From Erysipelothrix sp. (GTDB lineage Bacteria > Bacillota_I > Bacilli_A > Erysipelotrichales > Erysipelotrichaceae), in the NCBI GenBank assembly GCA_012520695.1, contig JAAYNU010000031.1, positions 1 through 8,655 of the forward strand: a stretch of 8,655 nucleotides of DNA. The letters are read 5' to 3'. The notes beneath the pieces are model-generated. The model saw nothing but the letters and a program-made list of their open reading frames with translations, did no database searches and was not told where the DNA came from. The position numbers and the translations under genes were made by a program. Of the stretch, positions 1-7,358 are shown in pieces. Each line of letters opens with the position of its first letter. Within the stretch, counting starts at the first letter, position 1.

Positions 1-1
1 A

Positions 2-190
2 AGTACGGGTCCTCATCTGCACATAGAAATCATTAGATTCGATGAAACAGAAATTATTGATGCATTAAAAAAATGGGGTAATAGTCCTAACTTCGGAACA
101 GGAAGTGCAAGTAGCTCTTCTAGAAGGATTTGCGAATGGGGCGCAGGAGCTCCATGTCGAATTGATCCTGCTAATATTTTTGGATATTAA
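2..190 (+). CDS. M23 family metallopeptidase, C-terminal end (partial)
   Basis: This is the last 62 codons of a gene that starts left of the window. The frame opens with STGPHLHIEI, the C-terminal HxH motif of LytM/M23 zinc endopeptidases (family form S-T-G-P-H-L-H-F-E-V), in which the second His is a zinc ligand. M23 enzymes cut peptidoglycan cross-bridges outside the cell, or act as inactive hydrolase activators. The tail after the motif is longer than in a minimal M23 domain: a Ser/Gly-rich stretch (GTGSASSSSRR), then two cysteines in CEWGAGAPCRIDP, and the end IFGY. The Pro-X-X-Ile-Phe-Gly-Tyr ending matches the usual M23 terminal strand. The two Cys could form a disulfide (inference). 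The catalytic N-terminal motif and any signal peptide lie outside the window, so activity cannot be judged. Confidence 0.85.
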   Translation, partial: STGPHLHIEIIRFDETEIIDALKKWGNSPNFGTGSASSSSRRICEWGAGAPCRIDPANIFGY

Positions 191-195
191 ACATG

Positions 196-222
196 AGATA
201 CATCTTCGGGTGTATCTTTTTC
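196..222 (+). terminator. Rho-independent terminator with UUCG tetraloop
   Basis: A nine-pair stem (AGATACATC with GGTGTATCT, one G-U pair) closes on a C(UUCG)G tetraloop, an exceptionally stable loop, and runs into a T tract. It starts six bases after the stop codon of the M23 peptidase gene and separates that unit from the SWIM gene. Confidence 0.85.
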
Positions 223-254
223 TATTATGTATAGGAATCTTGTTTGAGAAACTC

Positions 255-260
255 TATAAT
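255..260 (+). promoter_or_regulatory. Possible -10 box for the SWIM gene
   Basis: A perfect TATAAT lies 29 bases before the preferred ATG at 289, downstream of the preceding terminator. Transcription would begin near 267 and leave a short leader with the GGAG site. No convincing -35 is seen 16-18 bases upstream, and there is no TG extension, so this is tentative. Confidence 0.3.
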
Positions 261-288
261 TAAAATAAGAATGGAATGGAGTGAATCT

Positions 289-1845
289 ATGGACTGGAAA
301 GAATGGTTTGATCCAATTATACTAGAGCGCGGATATCATATTGATGAAGATTCGATTAGGAATTATAAGAACGTTAATAAGACCTTACAGGCAAAAATTA
401 AAGGGACTCATATTTATGATGTGCATGTTGACTTAAATGGGCCTGACTTTTCAGCTGAATGCACCTGTCCTTATGCGAAAGGAACTCGCCTTTGCAAACA
501 TATGGCCGCATTGGCTTATTACTATGAACGACTATCTGATAATAAAATAAGAGCTCGACTTTTAGCTTCAATGGAAGAACTAGAGGCAAAAGATTTAATT
601 CAAATGATTAAAGATCTTATAGAGTCGAAGCCATCAATTGCGAGACAACTATTAGATCATCAGATTATCAGGAATAAACTCGGATATAATACTTATCTAA
701 ATGACATGATTGATAATTTCTTAAATAATATTAGTTGTGACTTTGGTGATTATTATGGTGGGTATGAGGAAGAATACTTCGATGAAGAACAAGAGGGATT
801 CAGTGATGAATTTAAAGATCTTATTAAAGATGGTGAGTATGATAAAGCATACACAGCAGCAAAATATCTTCTAGAGAAAGTTCATGAGTTCCAACAATAT
901 AGAGGTTCAGGTGACTTCTCATTTCTAATCGAAGAAATCAATACTGTGTTGAAGTTAGTATTAAAGTATAGTGATCCTTCGACTCATTTTGACTTACTGA
1001 TGCTTTTTATAGATGTGTTTAATGGGTTTGATACAATCGAATTCAATGAGTTACTGATAGATTATTTCCATGACCCGAAAAGTAAAGCTTTAAAAATAGT
1101 ATGGCTATCAGATAAACTTGATACGTTTAATCAAGATGATTATTTGTATACGGAACTACTCATCATACTTTTGGATGAGATGAAGGGTGAAGATTATCAT
1201 ACGGATAAGAGAGCTGAGCGTATTAGAAAAAATTGGATCCATGATGAAATTAGGGATTATGCAATAGATGAGTGGATTGAAAATAAGGACTATGATCGAG
1301 CGATTGAAATTCTTAAGCATAATATATTACTGAGCGAGACGCTCTCAGAGAAAGATAATATTAAGTTAAAGAACTGTTATTTAGCAAACGGAGATCATGT
1401 AAATTACGTGAGACATATGAAATCAATGTTGACTGAGACAAGTAATCCAAATCTTCAGATACTCAGTGAGTACAAGAATCTCTTAAGCGAATCTGCATGG
1501 ATTATTGAACGAGGACAGTTATTTAATGAAATGAGACCGGATGTGTGTATGGCTGAATTGTACGAGTTTGAAGATATGCACGAAGAGTTGATGGCATTCG
1601 TCGAACAATCTCTAGATATTGAAGTCCTTAGAAAGTTTGAGAAATCTTTAATTGATACTCACGAGCAACGACTTCTTTCAATGTATGAGAAATTGATTCC
1701 TGCGTTAGAAAAGGTTGTGAGAAATCATAATAAAGTCATTAATACTGTCGAGATAATCAAGCAAGTGATATTAAACTATAACGATAAGGAGAGAGCTATA
1801 CTTATCGCAAGTAAAAAAGGGTTTCTTAATTACTTAGGTTTTTGA
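289..1845 (+). CDS. SWIM zinc-finger protein, orphan
   Basis: A 518-aa cytoplasmic protein with a SWIM zinc finger near its N-terminus: C58-T-C60-P, eight residues, then C69-K-H71 (CxCxnCxH), followed by the usual small-residue helix (MAALAYYYE). SWIM domains are thought to bind DNA or proteins. The rest has no motif I recognise. It is acidic and rich in Leu, Glu, Asp and Tyr, with repeated helix-like segments that suggest a helical-repeat scaffold, and it has an acidic Tyr/Gly patch near residues 152-172. SWIM proteins of this kind often neighbour or fuse to SNF2 helicases, but none is present here. The ATG at 289 is chosen because GGAG at 278-281 lies seven bases ahead of it. The in-frame TTG at 244 and ATG at 271 have no good site. 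AGA/AGG supply 13 of 21 Arg codons, unlike uvrB, where CGN predominates, which hints at a different origin. The specific function is unknown. Confidence 0.85.
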   Translation: MDWKEWFDPIILERGYHIDEDSIRNYKNVNKTLQAKIKGTHIYDVHVDLNGPDFSAECTCPYAKGTRLCKHMAALAYYYERLSDNKIRARLLASMEELEAKDLIQMIKDLIESKPSIARQLLDHQIIRNKLGYNTYLNDMIDNFLNNISCDFGDYYGGYEEEYFDEEQEGFSDEFKDLIKDGEYDKAYTAAKYLLEKVHEFQQYRGSGDFSFLIEEINTVLKLVLKYSDPSTHFDLLMLFIDVFNGFDTIEFNELLIDYFHDPKSKALKIVWLSDKLDTFNQDDYLYTELLIILLDEMKGEDYHTDKRAERIRKNWIHDEIRDYAIDEWIENKDYDRAIEILKHNILLSETLSEKDNIKLKNCYLANGDHVNYVRHMKSMLTETSNPNLQILSEYKNLLSESAWIIERGQLFNEMRPDVCMAELYEFEDMHEELMAFVEQSLDIEVLRKFEKSLIDTHEQRLLSMYEKLIPALEKVVRNHNKVINTVEIIKQVILNYNDKERAILIASKKGFLNYLGF

Positions 1846-1857
1846 TTACCTTTTATA

Positions 1858-1897
1858 CAAAACGACCGAACTATCAATTGATAGTTCGGTCGTTTTG
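1858..1897. terminator. 40-bp perfect palindrome: bidirectional terminator, overlaps a promoter
   Basis: A perfect inverted repeat of 20 + 20 bases centred on CAATTG. The stem is GACCGAACTATC with GATAGTTCGGTC and an AATT loop, flanked by AAAA on the left and TTTT on the right, so it can terminate from either side. It begins 13 bases after the SWIM stop codon. Its right arm contains the TTGATA -35 box of the toxin-antitoxin promoter, so it may also be an operator for the HTH antitoxin (inference). Confidence 0.85.
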
Positions 1898-1906
1898 ATG
1901 TATAAT
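1878..1906 (+). promoter_or_regulatory. Sigma-A type promoter of the toxin-antitoxin operon
   Basis: TTGATA at 1878-1883 and TATAAT at 1901-1906 are separated by exactly 17 bases, close to the consensus housekeeping promoter. Transcription would start near 1913, immediately before the AAAAGGGG ribosome binding site. The -35 sits inside the upstream palindrome. The heptamer AATTGAT occurs at 1876-1882 and again at 1904-1910, flanking the promoter, and could form paired repressor contacts. Confidence 0.8.
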
Positions 1907-1929
1907 TGATTAAAAGGGGTAGATTGTGA

Positions 1930-2241
1930 ATGGCCATGACCATTGAATCTTTTTTATTAGAAGTGAGAAGACATACTAAGGATGGGAATTTGGTAATTGT
2001 TCCAACATTAAAAAATAGGACAACTAGACGTATGTTAGGGTTATCTGTTGTGGATTTGGAAGGGATTGTTTGTAATCTCTCTAATGATGACTTTCATGAG
2101 GGACCAGTGGAAGACAGAGATCGTCCGAATGAATTTCTGTATATATTTAAAACGGAGTACCTTGATGAAATGTTGTATATAAAGATAAAATTACAAACAG
2201 ATGAAGCTCGATGTATCTCGATACACTTAGATAACATTTAG
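1930..2241 (+). CDS. MqsR-like type II toxin candidate
   Basis: A 103-aa protein, close to E. coli MqsR (98 aa), a RelE-fold mRNA interferase that cleaves mRNA mainly at GCU. Visible similarities to the family are: the short N-terminal helix; LSNDDFHEGP (51-59 region), matching the LSxxDFyKG segment; the DRDRP stretch typical of Gram-positive members; a hydrophobic strand FLYIF; YIKIKL (83-88), matching the MqsR YLKITV strand; and a final CISIH strand. Of the residues reported as important in E. coli MqsR, Tyr81 has a counterpart (Y83), but Lys56 appears to be Glu57 and Gln68 is not obvious, so catalysis may differ or be lost. The ATG at 1930 follows AAAAGGGG at 1912-1919. The gene lies 17 bases upstream of the HTH-Panacea gene, the toxin-first order of mqsRA. 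The family call is from pattern, not a search. Confidence 0.7.
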   Translation: MAMTIESFLLEVRRHTKDGNLVIVPTLKNRTTRRMLGLSVVDLEGIVCNLSNDDFHEGPVEDRDRPNEFLYIFKTEYLDEMLYIKIKLQTDEARCISIHLDNI

Positions 2242-2258
2242 ATAGGAGAGGATATATT

Positions 2259-3200
2259 ATGGAGAATATTAAGAAAAGAAACGTAACGACACAGGTTCGA
2301 GGTGTTGAACTCAATTTTGATGAAAACTACATGATTAATGAGTTTGGTGAGGAAGTATATAATCGTGATATTGAAATTGCGAATGATATTGAGTTGTTTA
2401 ATTTGTACAAGAAGAATGTTGGGTTGTTGTGTACAAACGAGATCGTTGAAATACGAGAAGAGTATGGTTTGAATCAGAAAGAATATGCGACCATTCTTGG
2501 ATTGGGTGAAGTCACCATCAACAGAATTGAAAAGGGTTCAATTCAATCAAAATCAATTGATTCAATGATGAAGATGTCTAAAAATGTGGAGAGTATGGAA
2601 TCCACGCTTGAGAACAATAAAGATAAACTTGGAGATGAAACAATTGCGAGGGTACAAGAAACTATTGAGCGAAAGAAAAATTTGGATAAACATAAGATAG
2701 CGGATATTGATTATGATTTACTTGAAAAAATTGAATTTAAGACTGCTGATGTGTTGGATGTAGCGGAGCAAGTCATTGCACGTTACAATACTCACGTGGA
2801 TCAAATTGAAGAATCATACCATGAAAAAGATGGTTATATAACACATCTAAAACTTCAAAAATTATTGTATTACATTCAAGGCGTAGCATCATCTATTTAT
2901 GGTAAAAAAGCATTCAATGAAGATATTTGTGCTTGGGAATACGGACCAGTGGTACCAAGTGTTTATCAGATGTACAAAAAAAATGGTAATAAATCTTTGT
3001 TGGTGAAGAGCAAAGCTGTTGGTGAGCTTAGTGAAGGTCTTAATCAAATCATTGATATCGTTGTGGATTCCTATGGATCACTTACAGCGAGTCGTTTGGT
3101 CACACTGACCCATGATGAGAGTCCTTGGAAAGATACTATTAAGGACGAATATATTGAATTTGAAGTGTTGAAGAACTATTTCGATAGTGTTTATAAGTAA
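2259..3200 (+). CDS. HTH-Panacea (SocA/DUF4065) antitoxin, MqsA-like N-terminal half
   Basis: A 313-aa protein in two parts. Residues 1-108 resemble MqsA/YgiT-type antitoxins. The linker (FGEEVYNRDIEIANDIELF) matches the C-terminal end of the MqsA zinc module, and an Xre-type helix-turn-helix follows at about 60-105 (REEYGLNQKEYATILGLG, then INRIEKGS). The four zinc Cys of MqsA are absent; the only Cys nearby is C58. A charged coiled segment (about 110-160) leads to a Panacea/SocA domain (about 165-310) with LKLQKLLYYIQG, CAWEYGPVVPSVYQMY and LTHDESPW. Panacea domains act as antitoxins against many unrelated toxins; the HTH should bind the operon promoter. Most Panacea proteins are about half this length. 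It is cotranscribed with the MqsR-like gene; GGAGAGG at 2245-2251 lies seven bases before the ATG. Role as antitoxin and autorepressor is inferred from domains and context. Confidence 0.85.
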   Translation: MENIKKRNVTTQVRGVELNFDENYMINEFGEEVYNRDIEIANDIELFNLYKKNVGLLCTNEIVEIREEYGLNQKEYATILGLGEVTINRIEKGSIQSKSIDSMMKMSKNVESMESTLENNKDKLGDETIARVQETIERKKNLDKHKIADIDYDLLEKIEFKTADVLDVAEQVIARYNTHVDQIEESYHEKDGYITHLKLQKLLYYIQGVASSIYGKKAFNEDICAWEYGPVVPSVYQMYKKNGNKSLLVKSKAVGELSEGLNQIIDIVVDSYGSLTASRLVTLTHDESPWKDTIKDEYIEFEVLKNYFDSVYK

Positions 3201-3203
3201 GTA

Positions 3204-3227
3204 AAAGGACATCCTTGGATGTCCTTT
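3204..3227. terminator. Shared hairpin terminator between convergent genes
   Basis: Eleven-base perfect arms (AAAGGACATCC with GGATGTCCTTT) separated by TT lie between the stop codon of the HTH-Panacea gene (3200) and the minus-strand stop of the LOG gene (3229). T runs of three to four on either side are short, so it is a modest terminator usable in both directions. Confidence 0.75.
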
Positions 3228-3228
3228 G

Positions 3229-3765
3229 TTATGCGATTAATTTATTCATGAATTCATCAAAGTTGGATTCGAAGATAATGTTGCTTCGGTTTTCCTTTGA
3301 CAAAAATCCAGTGTTTGTTGCGGTATCTAAGTAGGTTTCGATGCCATCGTAGAAATGGTCTAGGTTTAAAAATCCATAGGGTTTGGTGTGGATTCCGATT
3401 TGAGACCATGTGATGACTTCGAATATTTCTTCCATGGTTCCACATCCACCTGGGAAGGCGATGAAGGCATCAGCTAAGTCCATCATTGTTTTCTTGCGCT
3501 CGTGCATGTCTTCGGTTTCAATGAGTTCTGTTAGATTAGGGTGTAATATTTCTAGTTCGGTAAGTACCTTTGGCATAACACCAACGACCGTTCCATTGAG
3601 TCGAATCATTTCATCGGCAATGATTCCCATGATACCAACCGTGGCCCCACCGTAAACGAGTCGGATATTGTTGTCTACAAAATAGTTCGCTAATTCGATG
3701 GCAACTTCCTTATATATAGGGTTGTTTGGGATACGAGATCCGCAGTAAACAGCAATTGTTTTCAT
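3229..3765 (-). CDS. LOG family phosphoribohydrolase (TIGR00730)
   Basis: A 178-aa Rossmann-fold protein of the LOG family, cytosolic enzymes that release the free base from nucleoside 5'-monophosphates (cytokinin riboside monophosphates in plant and pathogen members). The diagnostic motif PGGCGTMEE is at 105-113, with MHERK at 87-91, which together form the active site. The N-terminus MKTIAVYCGSR and the YGGATVGIMG loop (38-47) are also typical. Length is normal for bacterial LOG proteins. The start is the ATG at 3765, seven bases after GGAGG (3777-3773 on this strand); the open frame upstream to 3924 has no initiation signal and reads through the promoter. Substrate in a non-plant-associated host is uncertain; many members were first annotated wrongly as lysine decarboxylases. 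It is a single-gene unit, convergent with the toxin-antitoxin operon and divergent from the protease gene. Confidence 0.93.
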   Translation of the reverse strand: MKTIAVYCGSRIPNNPIYKEVAIELANYFVDNNIRLVYGGATVGIMGIIADEMIRLNGTVVGVMPKVLTELEILHPNLTELIETEDMHERKKTMMDLADAFIAFPGGCGTMEEIFEVITWSQIGIHTKPYGFLNLDHFYDGIETYLDTATNTGFLSKENRSNIIFESNFDEFMNKLIA

Positions 3766-3791
3766 GATGATTCCTCCATTATGTTGATATA

Positions 3792-3800
3792 AGTATATCA
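3792..3800 (-). promoter_or_regulatory. Extended -10 promoter for the LOG gene
   Basis: On the minus strand this reads TGATATACT, a TGn-TATACT extended -10 element. Transcription would start near 3785 and leave a leader of about 20 bases containing GGAGG. No good -35 is seen (ACATCA at 17 bases), which is common with extended -10 promoters. Confidence 0.55.
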
Positions 3801-3879
3801 TAGTTGAAAAGTAATGATGTGAGTATTTAAAAGACGACCGTTGTTGTGTTAAACTAGTAGTATAGTCGAGGTGAATATT

Positions 3880-5361
3880 GTGGAAAAAGAAGATAAGAAT
3901 TACTCTATAAAAGTTGAACGGCATGTATGGCCAGATGAAATTGAAAAAACACGTAAAAAAAGAAACATAATATATATCGTTGTTGCGTCAGTCTTAGTAT
4001 CTTTCTTACTAGGGTGGCAATTTTCTAATTTAACAAAGGGAACGGGGATCATCAGCAGTCCTAATACTGATGTTGCGCGTTTTGAGAGAGTCTATAATGA
4101 ACTGCTTTCTAATTGGTATTTCGCAAATGAAATGGAAGATGCTCCTAATGAGCTAATCACCAATGCAATCAAGGGAATGCTTGAAATGAATGGTGATATA
4201 CATACATCCTATATGACGCAAGAAGAACTTGCGGGTTTCACTACGTCCATTAATATGGATTTTGTAGGGATTGGAGTTCAATATTTCCCAGGAGATGGTG
4301 CGAACGTTATCACACGTGTCTTCAAAGATTCACCTGCAGAAAAATATGGTGTTGAGGTTGGGGATGTGATTTACCGCGTTGAAGGTGAATTACTCACAGG
4401 ATTAACTTCAGATCAAATACAATCACTTATCATTGGTGAAGAAGGAACTGTTGTGAACATCGACTTCCTTCGCCAGGAAGAAACAGTAAGCCTCGCAATT
4501 CCTCGTGGTGCTATTAGTGCTGTTGTATGGGGTGAAATGTTGGATGATGATATCGCGTATCTTGAAATATCATCGTTTGGTCAAACCCTAGCAGCAAGTA
4601 CACAACTTTACTTAGATGACTTTAAAGCACAAGGTGCTAAGAAACTCATCATTGATATGCGAGATAATGGTGGTGGTTACCTCCAAGCAATCAATGATAT
4701 TGCGGCATTGTTCTTTGAGAATAATGATGTGGTTTACCAAGAAGAATTTAAAGACGGTACGAATAAAGTTTATAATGTTACCTCAAGTCAAAAATCAAAC
4801 TATGATTTTGAAGATATGATTGTGTTAGTTAATGAAAATTCAGCTTCCGCATCGGAAGTACTCACAATGGCCCTTCGAGAGAATCTTGGAACACGCGTTC
4901 TAGGCGTCAACTCATACGGTAAGGGAACCGTTCAAACACAAAGTGTGTTCGGAGACCAATCGTCATTGAAGATTACGATTGCGAAATGGATGAGCCCGAA
5001 TGGCAACAACATTCATGAGATTGGAATTGAACCAGACATTGAAGTAAAACTTCATGATATCTTCTATTCTCTATATCCAACGCTGGAAGAAGGAACAGTC
5101 CTTCAATACGATAGTGTTGATGAATCAATCAGTTATGTTCAACAAGGCTTAAACTACCTTGGATTATATACAGGACGTACAGACGGATACTACGATGATG
5201 CGACACTCGCAGCACTTCGATCATTCCAAAACAGCGATGATATTACTCAAACGACAATTCAAAATGTCTATTCAGCAGTTGTTAGTGACTGGTCACAAAA
5301 TCGTGCGACGCGCGATGTTCAGTTGATAAAAGCAATTGAGGTCTTAAACGATGAGTCATAA
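3880..5361 (+). CDS. S41 carboxy-terminal processing protease (CtpA/CtpB type)
   Basis: A 493-aa membrane-anchored serine protease that acts outside the membrane on envelope proteins. Order: cytoplasmic basic N-terminus (KTRKKRN, 23-29), one membrane segment at about 29-47, PDZ domain at about 122-208 (FVGIGVQ start), S41 catalytic core to about 390, and a C-terminal peptidoglycan-binding domain at about 411-450 ([14 protein letters not shown]). The catalytic pair is visible: S323 in NENSASASE and K348 in SYGKGTVQ, 25 residues apart as in E. coli Tsp (S430/K455). The [11 protein letters not shown] segment (258-268) is also characteristic. The start chosen is GTG at 3880, eight bases after GAGG (3868-3871); the GTG at 3871 overlaps that site. 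Its stop codon overlaps uvrB by 11 bp, so the two are cotranscribed and likely translationally coupled. B. subtilis CtpA/CtpB are the closest well-known relatives; substrate here is unknown. Confidence 0.95.
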   Translation: MEKEDKNYSIKVERHVWPDEIEKTRKKRNIIYIVVASVLVSFLLGWQFSNLTKGTGIISSPNTDVARFERVYNELLSNWYFANEMEDAPNELITNAIKGMLEMNGDIHTSYMTQEELAGFTTSINMDFVGIGVQYFPGDGANVITRVFKDSPAEKYGVEVGDVIYRVEGELLTGLTSDQIQSLIIGEEGTVVNIDFLRQEETVSLAIPRGAISAVVWGEMLDDDIAYLEISSFGQTLAASTQLYLDDFKAQGAKKLIIDMRDNGGGYLQAINDIAALFFENNDVVYQEEFKDGTNKVYNVTSSQKSNYDFEDMIVLVNENSASASEVLTMALRENLGTRVLGVNSYGKGTVQTQSVFGDQSSLKITIAKWMSPNGNNIHEIGIEPDIEVKLHDIFYSLYPTLEEGTVLQYDSVDESISYVQQGLNYLGLYTGRTDGYYDDATLAALRSFQNSDDITQTTIQNVYSAVVSDWSQNRATRDVQLIKAIEVLNDES

Positions 5362-7321
5362 ATTCGAACTGGTTTCAAAATTCGAACCTAAAGGAGATCA
5401 AGTCAAAGCCATAAAGGAATTGACTGAAGGAATCCTTTCGGGGAAAAAAGAGCAAGTCTTACTTGGTGCGACGGGTACCGGGAAGACCTTTACTGTTTCA
5501 CAAGTTGTCGCGAAATTGAATCGACCAACGTTGGTGTTAGTTCATAATAAAACACTTGCTGGTCAGCTCTACTCTGAGTTTAAGGAATTCTTTCCCAATA
5601 ACAGAGTAGAGTTTTTCGTATCAAACTTCGATTACTACCAACCCGAGGCCTATATGCCCGGTTCAGATACCTACATTGAAAAGAGCTCAATGATTAACCA
5701 AGAGCTCGACATGCTTCGTCTATCAGCACAGAATAGTATTCTTGAGCGACGCGATACCATCGTTGTTGCCTCAGTTGCATCGATTTACGGTACATCAGAT
5801 CCGAAGTACTATCAAGCGATGCTTTATACAATTCGAGTGGGAGATATGATTTCACGTGAAGATTTAATGCGCGATCTTGTGGGGCGTCAATACATTCGTA
5901 ATGATATGGAACAAGCACGCGGGACGTTCAGAGTACGCGGTGATGTGATTGAGATTGTATTGGGTCACACGGATGACTATGTTGTTCGCGTTGAATTCTT
6001 CGGTGATGAACTTGAACGCATCGTTGAAGTAGACCGTATTACTGGAAACGTTAAAGAAGGATACCTTGTGTATCATGTATTCCCAGCGAACGAGTACGCT
6101 CGTGATATGGAGCATATACGAGCCGCGTGCGTAAACATTGAAAAAGAATTAAAAGAACGATTGGCTTATTTCCAAAAAGAGAATAAGTTAGTTGAATACC
6201 AACGCTTAAAACAACGTGGTGAGTATGATTTAGAGTCTCTGCGCGAGTTTGGGATGTGCTCAGGGATTGAAAACTACTCAATGCACATTGATGGTCGAAC
6301 ACCCGATCAAAGACCGTATACGCTCTTTGATTACTTCCCCGATGACTTCTTGTTTATTGTGGATGAGTCTCATGTGTCCTTACCTCAAGTACGTGGTATG
6401 TACAACGGAGACCAGTCTCGTAAACGCACCCTTGTGGAATATGGATTCAGATTGCCTTCGGCCCTCAATAACAGACCGATGACCTTTGATGAATTTCTAT
6501 CAGTTCAAAACCAAACCATTTATGTTTCCGCAACACCGGGAGACTATGAATTGGAACAGGTGGATCATAAGATCGTTGAACAGATTATTCGACCAACAGG
6601 ACTTCTTGATCCTACGATTGAAATCAAACCGTCTCGTGGACAGATTGATGATCTTGTGGAACAAATCAAACTTCGTAAAGCGAATAATGAACGTGTTTTG
6701 ATCACAACACTGACTGTGAAAATGGCAACCGACTTGAGTGCTTATCTTCTTGAAATTGGTATGAAGGTATCACACTTAAACCACGAAACCAAAACACTGG
6801 AGCGAATTGAAATCTTACGTGATCTTAGAATCGGTAAGTATGACGTTGTGGTTGGGATTAACCTTTTAAGAGAAGGACTAGACTTACCTGAGGTTAGCCT
6901 CATCGCTATCTTGGATGCGGATAAAGAAGGGTTCCTTCGATCCTATCGCTCACTTACTCAGATTGTTGGGCGTGCAGCGCGTAATCAGAATGGTCATGTT
7001 ATTATGTACGCTGATAAGTATACGGATTCAATGCGAAAGACGATTGAGGAAACTCAGCGTCGTCGCGATATTCAGATTGCTTATAATGAGAAACATGGTA
7101 TTACGCCAACCACAATCATTAAGGAAATTCGTGATGTGATTGCGGGTAAAGAAACTGCGGAACTTACCAAACGAGTGCGTTCTGGCAAGCGTGATAAGAA
7201 AGCGATTGTGGAACTTGTGGAACGACTTGAGAAAGAAATGCGTGAAGCAGCAGCTCTACTTGATTTCGAAAGAGCGGCTCAACTTCGAGATATTGTATTG
7301 GAAATGAAATCAGAATTGTAA
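5351..7321 (+). CDS. uvrB: UvrABC excinuclease subunit B
   Basis: A 656-aa UvrB, near the usual 660-675 residues. With UvrA it verifies DNA damage, then recruits UvrC for incision in nucleotide excision repair. Visible features: Walker A GATGTGKT (39-46); the damage-probing beta-hairpin region [19 protein letters not shown] (93-111); helicase motif II as DESH (338-341); motif III-like [10 protein letters not shown]; motif [17 protein letters not shown] and QIVGRAARN; and the C-terminal UVR motif (about 620-656, ending [10 protein letters not shown]) that contacts UvrC. All key motifs are intact. The ATG at 5351 is seven bases after GAGGT (5339-5343), inside the end of the S41 protease gene. 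The gene ends at a strong terminator and no uvrA follows, unlike the common uvrBA arrangement. No SOS/LexA-like box is evident directly upstream, since the start lies in coding sequence. Confidence 0.99.
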   Translation: MSHKFELVSKFEPKGDQVKAIKELTEGILSGKKEQVLLGATGTGKTFTVSQVVAKLNRPTLVLVHNKTLAGQLYSEFKEFFPNNRVEFFVSNFDYYQPEAYMPGSDTYIEKSSMINQELDMLRLSAQNSILERRDTIVVASVASIYGTSDPKYYQAMLYTIRVGDMISREDLMRDLVGRQYIRNDMEQARGTFRVRGDVIEIVLGHTDDYVVRVEFFGDELERIVEVDRITGNVKEGYLVYHVFPANEYARDMEHIRAACVNIEKELKERLAYFQKENKLVEYQRLKQRGEYDLESLREFGMCSGIENYSMHIDGRTPDQRPYTLFDYFPDDFLFIVDESHVSLPQVRGMYNGDQSRKRTLVEYGFRLPSALNNRPMTFDEFLSVQNQTIYVSATPGDYELEQVDHKIVEQIIRPTGLLDPTIEIKPSRGQIDDLVEQIKLRKANNERVLITTLTVKMATDLSAYLLEIGMKVSHLNHETKTLERIEILRDLRIGKYDVVVGINLLREGLDLPEVSLIAILDADKEGFLRSYRSLTQIVGRAARNQNGHVIMYADKYTDSMRKTIEETQRRRDIQIAYNEKHGITPTTIIKEIRDVIAGKETAELTKRVRSGKRDKKAIVELVERLEKEMREAAALLDFERAAQLRDIVLEMKSEL

Positions 7322-7329
7322 AAAAAATA

Positions 7330-7356
7330 GGCAAACGCATCGAGCGTTTGCCTTTT
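7330..7356. terminator. Bidirectional terminator between uvrB and the minus-strand gene
   Basis: Perfect nine-base arms GGCAAACGC and GCGTTTGCC enclose an ATCGA loop. A TTTT run follows on the plus strand, and a seven-A run (7321-7327) on the left gives TATTTTTTT on the minus strand. It lies between the uvrB stop (7321) and the minus-strand stop (7359), so it serves both convergent units. Confidence 0.9.
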
Positions 7357-7358
7357 GA

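Noticed and set aside
244..288. TTG at 244 or ATG at 271 as start of the SWIM gene
   Set aside because: Neither has a ribosome binding site, and the TATAAT at 255-260 would put transcription start after 244. GGAG with seven bases of spacing points to 289.
3861..3866. TATAGT as -10 box of the S41 protease gene
   Set aside because: Transcription would start near 3872, after the GAGG ribosome binding site at 3868-3871. A weak alternative, TTGAAA (3804) and TTAAAA (3827), is also unconvincing, so no promoter is called.
3766..3924. N-terminal extension of the LOG protein on the minus strand
   Set aside because: The extra 53 codons cross the extended -10, the GGAGG site and the start of the divergent protease gene, and the LOG family begins at MKTIAVYCGSR.
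5694..6302. Minus-strand open frames inside uvrB
   Set aside because: They lie opposite highly conserved uvrB motifs, have no ribosome binding sites, and give Cys/His-rich low-quality protein sequence.
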